Of a stretch of DNA of 9,585 nt, positions 1 through 5,731 are shown piece after piece. The stretch is from NCBI GenBank assembly GCA_937902305.1, contig CALDHV010000098.1, forward strand, positions 1 to 9,585, written 5' to 3'. Positions within the stretch are counted from its first letter, which is position 1. Every line of letters begins with the position of its first letter. The translations under genes and the position numbers were made by a program. This DNA comes from an uncultured Clostridia bacterium. Its GTDB lineage: Bacteria > Bacillota > Clostridia > Oscillospirales > Acutalibacteraceae. A model generated the notes under the pieces. It was given only the letters and a program-made list of their open reading frames with translations, searched no databases and had not been told where the DNA came from.

Positions 1-559
<559 letters not shown>

Positions 560-786
560 ATGGTATCAACACAGCCATTTGGCTGTATTCACCTTTCTTT
601 GAGCTTCTCGCTCAGACGCACTTGGCGTCTTTTTGGCAACGATTTCTCGTTGCCGGATTCCTCCCGCTTTCACGGGTAGGAATTAACGGGTATTTTGTGT
701 GTTTCGTTCGTACACTGTTTAATTTTCAAGGTCCCCGCCGTCCCTCACAGAGCCGCGCTCCGCGCGCCCCTTTTTTGCGGGACAGC
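560..786 (-). other. 16S rRNA leader (pre-rRNA spacer) with serial hairpins
   Basis: This stretch between the rRNA promoter and the mature 16S 5' end holds no credible gene. Read on the minus strand, it is a transcribed leader of about 227 nt with at least five simple hairpins in a row. They lie at 660-680 (stem CCCG/CGGG extended by CCT/AGG), 635-654 (perfect 8-bp stem closed by a GAAA tetraloop), 614-630 (6-bp stem AGACGC/GCGTCT), 601-613 (GAGC/GCTC) and 571-586 (6-bp stem ACAGCC/GGCTGT). A GC-rich stem (754-758 with 762-766) sits near the transcript start, enclosed by GTCCC/GGGAC at 740-744 and 779-783. Leaders of this kind normally carry antitermination and RNase processing signals. Which hairpin does what cannot be told here, because the 3' partner of the 16S processing stem is outside the window. 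Confidence 0.75.
713..733 (-). promoter_or_regulatory. boxA-like antitermination element
   Basis: On the minus strand this reads GACCTTGAAAATTAAACAGTG, given as positions 733 down to 713. It resembles the CTTTGAAAACT-type boxA motif found in the leader of Firmicutes rRNA operons, where the NusB/NusE complex binds to make transcription resistant to termination. Its position, about 55 nt after the predicted start and about 155 nt before 16S, suits that role. The match is approximate. Confidence 0.45.
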
Positions 787-792
787 TTTGCT

Positions 793-821
793 ATATTATC
801 ACTTTCTTCCCCGTTTGTCAA
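793..821 (-). promoter_or_regulatory. rRNA operon promoter (sigma-A type)
   Basis: On the minus strand there is a perfect -35 TTGACA (816-821), a 17-bp spacer, and a -10 TAATAT (793-798). The overlapping GATAAT (795-800) is an alternative -10 with a 15-bp spacer. Transcription would start near 786. The perfect -35, the location upstream of the 16S leader and the adjacent A/T tracts all fit a strong rRNA promoter. Only one promoter is seen, although many rRNA operons have two in tandem. Confidence 0.8.
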
Positions 822-892
822 CACCTTTTTTCAGTTTTTTTCAAAAAAATTGAAAAAAGCGAAAAAAACGGAAAAGCAAAGGAAAAATCAGG
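822..892 (-). promoter_or_regulatory. A/T-tract region upstream of the rRNA promoter (UP element / curved DNA)
   Basis: The 70 bp between the malQ stop codon and the rRNA -35 box is made of A or T runs at 826-831, 835-841, 843-849, 853-858, 862-868, 872-875 and 883-887. The centres of the first six are 8 to 9.5 bp apart, close to one helical turn. Such phased tracts usually bend DNA, and A/T-rich DNA just upstream of -35 is where the RNA polymerase alpha-subunit C-terminal domains bind as an UP element. The role is inferred from composition and position. I see no convincing intrinsic terminator for malQ in this stretch, only weak A-U pairings. Confidence 0.5.
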
Positions 893-2428
893 TTAAATCG
901 GGTTCGTTAGATGCTTTTTCTTCTCCTCACGCGGCAATCTTCCGTACAATTCGACATTCTCGCGGATGATCTGCGCCAGCCAGTCATTGATACATCCCGT
1001 GCCGATCCGCCATTGCCAGTTTTCCCCGACCGTGGACGGCGTGTTGATGCGCGCCTCGCTCCCCAGCCCCATAAAATCGGGCATAACCAAGATTGCGGTA
1101 TCCGCGACGCTCATCAGCGCGGCGCGGATCATCCCCCAATGGAAGCCCTCACGGTCGTCGATGTGCAGATAGCGGCGGGCTTTGGCGACCTCTGTCGGAT
1201 CGGCGCTCTGTGTCCAACCGGCAACGGTGTCATTATCGTGCGTGCCGGTATACACCACGCAATGACGCTCCAGCTTATGCGGCAGATAATCGCTTTCCTC
1301 CCCCGCGCCAAAGGCAAACTGCAACACCTTCATCCCCGGGAAGCCGGTATCCCGCAGCAGGCGGCGCACGGCGGGGGTCAGAAAGCCGAGATCCTCCGCG
1401 ATGATCGGCAACGACTGACCAAGCTCCTCCCGCAGAGCGTCAAACAGCGCCATACCGGGGCCCTTGCGCCACACGCCTTTTTTGGCGTCGGCGGCGCCGT
1501 AGGGGATGCAGTAAAACGACTCAAACCCGCGGAAATGGTCGATGCGCACGATGTCATACACCGACAGCGCGAGCCGCATCCGACGGCGCCACCACAGATA
1601 CGGTGTCTTGCCCGCCGCCATCGCATCCCAGTCGTACACCGGCATCCCCCAAAGCTGACCGTCCTCTGAAAACGCGTCCGGCGGGCAACCCGCCACCACA
1701 CGGGGAAGCAGGTCGGCATCCAAATCGAACTGACCGGGATTTGCCCACACATCAGCACTGTCATCCGCCACATAGATCGGCATATCTCCGATGATACGAA
1801 TGCCGTTATCGTTGGCATATTTTTTCAATGCACCCCACTGCCGAAAAAAGATATACTGTATAAAGCGGTAAAAATCCGCCTCAACCGCCCGCTCCCGGCG
1901 CAGAGCATCCAGTGCGGCGGGCTGTCGCGTCCGCAACGCCGGCTCCCACTCCCGCCAGCTCACGCCGCCATGCGCGTCCTTTGCCGCCATAAATAGGGCG
2001 TAATCATCCAGCCACCACGCCTCCCGCGCGCAAAAACGCTCATACTCCGCCGAGCCGCCAAACCGGGCGAACGCCCGACGCAGAACAGGCAGGCGCGTCT
2101 CATACAGCCGCGCGTAATCCACGCGGTCGGGGTTTTGCCCGAAATCGACCTCGGCGTATTCCTCCCGCATCAGCAATCCGTCCCGTGCAAGCAGGTCTAA
2201 ATCAATGAAATACGGATTGCCTGCCGCGCAGGAAAACGACTGATAGGGCGAGTCGCCGTAGTTGGTCGGGTTGAGCGGCAATATCTGCCAGTAGCTTTGC
2301 CCGGCTTTTTTCAGAAAATCGACAAAGCGAAATGCCTCTTTTCCCATCGTGCCGATCCCGTAGGGGCCGGGCAGAGAGAAAAGCGGCATCAGCACCCCGC
2401 TCAAGCGGGTCGACAGAGGCTCATTCAT
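893..2428 (-). CDS. malQ: 4-alpha-glucanotransferase (amylomaltase, GH77)
   Basis: This cytosolic enzyme breaks and reforms alpha-1,4-glucosidic bonds, moving maltosyl or longer units between maltodextrins and releasing glucose. It is 511 aa, the usual length for bacterial amylomaltase. The N-terminus (RLSGVLMPLFSLPGPYGIG, then SYWQILPLNPT) is typical of GH77. Catalytic residues are present: nucleophile D297 in RIDHFRGF, acid/base E345 in IIAEDLG, and D398 in THDNDT. The start chosen is ATG at 2428, with AGGAAGG 8 nt upstream. An in-frame GTG three codons earlier (2437) is possible, but it lies within that ribosome-binding site. The ATG overlaps the stop of the upstream phosphoesterase gene (ATGAATGA), indicating translational coupling. 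No signal peptide is seen. It probably works in glycogen or maltodextrin turnover, although no glycogen genes are nearby. Confidence 0.96.
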   Translation of the reverse strand: MNEPLSTRLSGVLMPLFSLPGPYGIGTMGKEAFRFVDFLKKAGQSYWQILPLNPTNYGDSPYQSFSCAAGNPYFIDLDLLARDGLLMREEYAEVDFGQNPDRVDYARLYETRLPVLRRAFARFGGSAEYERFCAREAWWLDDYALFMAAKDAHGGVSWREWEPALRTRQPAALDALRRERAVEADFYRFIQYIFFRQWGALKKYANDNGIRIIGDMPIYVADDSADVWANPGQFDLDADLLPRVVAGCPPDAFSEDGQLWGMPVYDWDAMAAGKTPYLWWRRRMRLALSVYDIVRIDHFRGFESFYCIPYGAADAKKGVWRKGPGMALFDALREELGQSLPIIAEDLGFLTPAVRRLLRDTGFPGMKVLQFAFGAGEESDYLPHKLERHCVVYTGTHDNDTVAGWTQSADPTEVAKARRYLHIDDREGFHWGMIRAALMSVADTAILVMPDFMGLGSEARINTPSTVGENWQWRIGTGCINDWLAQIIRENVELYGRLPREEKKKHLTNPI

Positions 2429-3227
2429 CTGCGTCACCTTCCTGATCTTTATTCGGTGCCGCCAGCAGGATCACCAGCGGGATATGGGGCTTATTGCCCG
2501 GGCGGAACGGCACCGAGCTGTTGCCGAGACCGCGGCTGACCACCATCGTCGTGTCGCCGTCGGTGTAGACACCGCTCGTGTAGGTCGGGAATACTCCCTG
2601 TCCGGGCGCGAACAAAGGCTGACCCGCCAAGCGCACCTGCCCGCCGTGCGCGTGTCCGCACACGACCAAATCCCAGTGCGCGGCGGCGAAATACGGCAGA
2701 TATTGCGGCTTATGCGCCAGCACGATGGACGGTTGCGGCTGACCGGGACGCAACGGGGCGGGCTTGCGCAAGCCCATCCCGAACAGACGGAGCGTCTGCC
2801 CATCCCGCACCCAGTCGGCGTAGCTGTCGCACATATACGACACCCCCGCCGCGGTCAGAATCTCCCGATAGTGCGGCTCTCTCCCCTCACGCCATTCGTG
2901 GTTGCCGGGGATGGCAAAGCATGGCGCGATCGGTGTCAGCAGGGACAGCACCGTGCGCAAGCCGTCCTCGTCAAAGGCGGTATAGCTGTTGGTCAGATCA
3001 CCAACCAAAAAAATCGCATCCGGCTTTTGCAATGCGATACAACGCGCCAGACGCGTCGGTGACAGCATCGCATCCGGCAGATGCAGATCGGCGATCACCG
3101 CAACACGCGCCATCTGAAACGCGGCGGGCAGATCACGGCAAAAGACCGGGAACGCCTCGACATCGGCGGTCGCGGCGCGGTTTTCCAGCCGCATCAGTCC
3201 GCGATGCAGGAGCTTGCGTGGCTTCAT
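2421..3227 (-). CDS. Calcineurin-like metallophosphoesterase (YkuE/YaeI-like)
   Basis: This is a 268-aa protein of the two-metal calcineurin-like phosphoesterase family. All metal-site blocks are visible in order: DLH at 47-49, GDLTN at 76-80, GNHE at 108-111, AHKP at 171-174 and GHAHGGQ at 191-197. The C-terminal stretch (GVYTDGD, then SRGLGNSSVPFR) is characteristic of the YkuE/YaeI branch, which acts near the membrane or cell wall on phospholipid- or UDP-sugar-like substrates. Unlike many relatives, it shows no N-terminal membrane helix or twin-arginine signal; the first 40 residues are charged. The start is ATG at 3227 behind AAAGGAGG. A longer in-frame reading up to 3269 would begin inside the promoter and is rejected. 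It is the first gene of an operon with malQ (8-bp overlap). The substrate cannot be told from the sequence, and a link to glucan metabolism is only suggested by the pairing. Confidence 0.88.
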   Translation of the reverse strand: MKPRKLLHRGLMRLENRAATADVEAFPVFCRDLPAAFQMARVAVIADLHLPDAMLSPTRLARCIALQKPDAIFLVGDLTNSYTAFDEDGLRTVLSLLTPIAPCFAIPGNHEWREGREPHYREILTAAGVSYMCDSYADWVRDGQTLRLFGMGLRKPAPLRPGQPQPSIVLAHKPQYLPYFAAAHWDLVVCGHAHGGQVRLAGQPLFAPGQGVFPTYTSGVYTDGDTTMVVSRGLGNSSVPFRPGNKPHIPLVILLAAPNKDQEGDADE

Positions 3228-3257
3228 AGCCGTCCCTCCTTTCGGTATTATAGATAG

Positions 3258-3286
3258 AGTATACCACATTTATACGGCTATTACAA
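3258..3286 (-). promoter_or_regulatory. Promoter of the phosphoesterase-malQ operon
   Basis: On the minus strand there is a -35-like TTGTAA (3281-3286), a 17-bp spacer, and a -10 TATACT (3258-3263) preceded by TGG, making an extended -10. Transcription would begin near 3251, giving a leader of about 24 nt that contains only the ribosome-binding site. That leaves little room for RNA-level control. Confidence 0.65.
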
Positions 3287-3347
3287 TCCGTACCGCCGCT
3301 TTTTTCGACAAAAGCATTATTTATCGGTCTTTTTCACCCGAAAACGA

Positions 3348-3376
3348 TTGACAAACGACGCAAAATAATGTACCAT
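3348..3376 (+). promoter_or_regulatory. Promoter of the capsule/EPS gene cluster
   Basis: There is a perfect -35 TTGACA (3348-3353), a 17-bp spacer, and a weak -10 TACCAT (3371-3376, four of six consensus bases). Transcription would start near 3383 and leave a 5' leader of about 96 nt before the first gene. The strong -35 with a poor -10 may indicate an activated or regulated promoter, but no operator is recognisable. Confidence 0.55.
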
Positions 3377-3382
3377 ATTAAA

Positions 3383-3478
3383 TAGGTCTCTTTTACTATA
3401 TGGGGCGATATAGATATTTTTCGGTCAGCCCCGGACAGAGAAATTGTCTTAAACAAAGAAAGGACGGATTAACTACCT
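3383..3478 (+). other. 5' leader of the capsule/EPS cluster with two weak hairpins
   Basis: This untranslated leader of about 96 nt can form GGGGC/GCCCC (3402-3406 with 3428-3432, perhaps extended by GA/TC with one bulged A) and a small GACA/TGTC stem (3434-3437 with 3445-3448). Neither hairpin is followed by a U run, so this is not a classical attenuator. It matches no riboswitch class I know. The Shine-Dalgarno candidate GAAAGGA (3458-3464) lies an unusually long 14 nt from the ATG at 3479. An in-frame stop at 3470-3472 rules out any earlier start. Confidence 0.35.
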
Positions 3479-4195
3479 ATGAAGCAGGAGCTTGATTTGC
3501 GGGCAATTTTGTTTGCTCTGCTTCGCAATATCAAATGGATCGTGATCGCCGCTGTCATCGGCGGATTGATCGGCGGATGCTATGCATATTTTCTGATCGA
3601 CCCGACCTATCGGTCGGAGTTTGATATGTACGTCAGCAACCGCAGTGATTTCAACACCGGGCACAGCAACAATAACGCCAGCGGTAACATCAGCACCTCT
3701 CAATCGCTGGCGCAGGAATATATGGCCGTGCTGAAAAACGATATGGTGCTGGACAAGGTTTCGGAAAATCTTCAAAAGCAGGGATACTTCCTCTCTAACG
3801 GCGCCATTCGCGGCGCGACCGGGGTTGCATCCGTGAATGAGACTGCTACTCTGCGCGTTTCCGTCATCACCACCGACCCCAAGCTGTCACAGGCAATATG
3901 TAAGGCAATATCCGAAGAAGCGCCGCAAATGCTTAATGAAATACTGGAAATGGGCAGTGTTAAGCCCTTGGCTCCCGCCAAGATCGGCTACAAGACCGGG
4001 CCGAGTTTAGTAAAGTATGCCGTCGCCGGCGCGGCGGCGGGTGCGGCTTTGGTGTGTGTCGTCGTCATCCTCGTTTTTATGCTGGACAACACCGTCACCA
4101 CCGAGCGGGATCTGAAGAAGAGACTGGATGTCGTCGTATTGGGCGAGATCCCGTCCTTCCGGCCGGAAAAGAAAGGAGAGAAGAGCCGTGGCTGA
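3479..4195 (+). CDS. Capsular polysaccharide chain-length / kinase-adaptor protein (Wzz family, CpsC/CapA/YveK-like)
   Basis: This 238-aa membrane protein has the co-polymerase layout. A short cytoplasmic N-terminus (ELDLRAILFALLRNIKW) leads to a first membrane helix at about 19-40. An extracellular domain of about 135 residues follows, with a proline-containing stretch (VKPLAPAKIG, 161-170) before a second helix at about 179-202, and then a short charged cytoplasmic tail ending EKKGEKSRG. In Firmicutes, ATP-binding and autokinase activity of CpsD-type kinases depend on the tail of such a partner, and the pair controls polymer length and export. The kinase gene follows directly with an 8-bp overlap, supporting that partnership. 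The ATG at 3479 keeps the conserved N-terminus, although its ribosome-binding site is distant. A TTG at 3497 has a better-placed AGGAG (3486-3490) but would trim that conserved part. Confidence 0.92.
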   Translation: MKQELDLRAILFALLRNIKWIVIAAVIGGLIGGCYAYFLIDPTYRSEFDMYVSNRSDFNTGHSNNNASGNISTSQSLAQEYMAVLKNDMVLDKVSENLQKQGYFLSNGAIRGATGVASVNETATLRVSVITTDPKLSQAICKAISEEAPQMLNEILEMGSVKPLAPAKIGYKTGPSLVKYAVAGAAAGAALVCVVVILVFMLDNTVTTERDLKKRLDVVVLGEIPSFRPEKKGEKSRG

Positions 4196-4943
4196 CCGTA
4201 TCGAACCGTTTGTAATGGAAAAATCCGCGCAGTCCTCCCGCAGTACCAATTTCCGCGTCGTGGAGGCATATCGGCAGATTCGTACCAACCTCCTGTTTTC
4301 GTTGGGCGACAACCCTAACCGCGTGGTGCTTATCTCCAGTGCCGAACCGAGTGCCGGTAAATCCACCACCTGCACCAACCTTGCCATCGTGATGGCGCAG
4401 AACGGCTCCCGCGTATTGCTGATCGACGCCGATATGCGCAAGCCGATGCAGCATCGCCATTTCCGTCTGAAGAAAACCGACGGGCTTTCCAAAATGCTCA
4501 GTGGCATCGCCACCGAGGAGGAAAGTTTGCACAAGCAGGTTATGCCCAATCTCGATGTCCTGCTGTCCGGCTCTATCCCGCCCAACCCGTCCGAGCTGCT
4601 CGGCGGCGAACGGATGAAGGCATTCCTCCAAAAAGCCAACAGTCAGTACGATTTTGTCATCGTCGATACGCCGCCGCTCAACGTCGTGACCGACGCGTCG
4701 GTGCTGGCGCCGATCACCGCCGGCGTAATGCTGATCGCCCGCTATCGGCAGACCACCTATGACGAGATCGCCGAGGCGAAGGAACGACTTGAGCAGATCC
4801 ACGCCAATTTCCTGGGCGTCGTCATCAGTGATGTCGCGACCGACCGCGAAGGGTATTACAACCACTATGGGCGCTACGGGCGCAAGTATTATTATCAGAA
4901 CTATAATTACCGTTACGGGCAGAACAACGACCATGAAAAATGA
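4188..4943 (+). CDS. Bacterial tyrosine autokinase (CpsD/CapB/YwqD-like)
   Basis: This 251-aa cytoplasmic P-loop kinase belongs to the BY-kinase family. Visible features are the oligomerisation motif EX2RX2R (E26, R29, R32 in EAYRQIR), Walker A at 51-60 (SAEPSAGKST, K58), Walker A' at 76-83 (VLLIDADM) and Walker B at 156-163 (FVIVDTPP). The C-terminal tail has ten tyrosines between residues 223 and 243, the usual site of trans-autophosphorylation. It lacks membrane helices, as expected for the Gram-positive split form whose membrane half is the preceding gene. The start is GTG at 4188, behind AAAGGAG with 9 nt spacing and inside the end of the previous gene. A longer reading from 4128 would lie within that gene and lacks family similarity. 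Phosphorylation state would set polymer length and export, reversed by the phosphatase encoded next. Confidence 0.95.
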   Translation: MADRIEPFVMEKSAQSSRSTNFRVVEAYRQIRTNLLFSLGDNPNRVVLISSAEPSAGKSTTCTNLAIVMAQNGSRVLLIDADMRKPMQHRHFRLKKTDGLSKMLSGIATEEESLHKQVMPNLDVLLSGSIPPNPSELLGGERMKAFLQKANSQYDFVIVDTPPLNVVTDASVLAPITAGVMLIARYRQTTYDEIAEAKERLEQIHANFLGVVISDVATDREGYYNHYGRYGRKYYYQNYNYRYGQNNDHEK

Positions 4944-5652
4944 TTTTCACACGCACTGTCTGCCGGGAATAGACGACGGTGCACCGGATATTTCGACCGC
5001 CCTTGCCATGCTGAGGGCGGCACATAAGCAAGGCATTCGCACGGTTGTTGCCACGCCGCATTTTTATGCCGGCGAAAAAACCATGGACGAATTCCTCACG
5101 CAACGGAACGCGGCGGCATCGGCTCTGCGGGCGGCGATCGCCGCTGATCGGGAGCTGGCAGGCAGGATACGCCTGTTGCTCGGCGCGGAGGTACTGGTAC
5201 GCGAGGGTGTATCTGAGCTTGACCTGCGCCCGCTGTGCCTTGAGGGTACCGAAACCATCCTGCTTGAATTGCCGTTTATGTGCCCGCCGTCGTTTTTGGT
5301 CGATGAGCTGGAAGCGATCTTTTTCGATCAGCGTCTGATCCCGATGATGGCGCACATAGACCGCTATATGCCGTGGTACTCCCGGGAGCGTATTGCCGAT
5401 CTGCTAGACTATCCCGATTTGATCGTCCAGCTCAACGCTTCATCGCTTGCCGACCGCCGTATGTTCAAGCACTTGACCCACTGGTTGCCGGAGGATATGC
5501 GCCTGGTGATCGGATCCGATATGCACGATATGCGCGAGCGCGCACCGCAGATGGATGCCGCCATCAAGCAAATGTCCCATCACCGCGTCGGGCGGGAATG
5601 GCTTGGCAGGATGGAGGAAACCGGCGCGGATGTTTTAGAAAGAAACGCATAA
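4933..5652 (+). CDS. PHP-domain protein-tyrosine phosphatase (CpsB/CapC/YwqE-like)
   Basis: This 239-aa manganese-dependent phosphatase dephosphorylates CpsD-type kinases. Metal-ligand motifs of the PHP fold are in order: FHTHCLPGIDDGA at 5-17 (H6, H8), ATPHF at 40-44 (H43), GAEV at 84-87 (E86), AHIDRY at 140-145 (H141) and GSDMHDM at 194-200 (D196, H198). Family members usually read AHPERY at the fourth motif. Here Pro-Glu is replaced by Ile-Asp, while the His and Arg are kept. The start is ATG at 4933, overlapping the kinase gene by 11 bp. There is no good Shine-Dalgarno sequence just upstream, so translation is probably coupled to the kinase. The in-frame region before 4933 is only the kinase tail read in another frame. 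The adaptor, kinase and phosphatase genes form the standard regulatory trio. Confidence 0.93.
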   Translation: MKNDFHTHCLPGIDDGAPDISTALAMLRAAHKQGIRTVVATPHFYAGEKTMDEFLTQRNAAASALRAAIAADRELAGRIRLLLGAEVLVREGVSELDLRPLCLEGTETILLELPFMCPPSFLVDELEAIFFDQRLIPMMAHIDRYMPWYSRERIADLLDYPDLIVQLNASSLADRRMFKHLTHWLPEDMRLVIGSDMHDMRERAPQMDAAIKQMSHHRVGREWLGRMEETGADVLERNA

Positions 5653-5684
5653 AAGTCAACTACAGAAGAATAAATAAAAGTGCT

Positions 5685-5710
5685 CTATACCATATTGTAA
5701 TATAGTATAG
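5685..5710. repeat. Inverted repeat between the phosphatase and dehydratase genes
   Basis: CTATAC at 5685-5690 and ATATT at 5692-5696 pair with AATAT at 5699-5703 and GTATAG at 5705-5710. One C/A mismatch (5691/5704) interrupts an otherwise 11-bp match around a tiny loop. It lies in the 79-bp gap between genes and is very A+T-rich compared with its neighbours. It has no following T run, so it is unlikely to be an intrinsic terminator. It could be an operator for a dimeric repressor, an RNA processing or stabilising hairpin, or part of an internal promoter. Confidence 0.6.
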
Positions 5711-5731
5711 GCTCTTCAGGAGGCCGTTGAT

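Noticed and set aside
754..776. GC-rich hairpin followed by six Ts on the plus strand, like an intrinsic terminator
   Set aside because: The stem is only 5 bp, four C residues separate it from the T run, and no plus-strand gene lies upstream. It is better read as part of the minus-strand rRNA leader.
622..969. Plus-strand open frame of 115 codons across the rRNA leader and promoter
   Set aside because: It covers the 16S leader, promoter and end of malQ on the other strand. Its composition follows the A-tracts and hairpins and it resembles no protein.
3383..3478. Possible riboswitch before the capsule cluster
   Set aside because: The leader is short, has only two weak stems, and shows none of the conserved cores of riboswitch classes I can recognise. 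It is kept only as a structured leader.
4095..4934. Long antisense open frame (279 codons) opposite the kinase gene
   Set aside because: It is a mirror of the kinase gene, low in complexity (V/I/G-rich from the Tyr-rich tail), with no plausible start signal or family motif. The same applies to antisense frames at 5660-6505, 6512-7294 and 7710-8414.
5653..5731. Separate sigma-A promoter for the dehydratase gene
   Set aside because: TATA-like boxes exist within the inverted repeat (for example TATAGT at 5701-5706), but no matching -35 is found at proper spacing, so a promoter cannot be supported.
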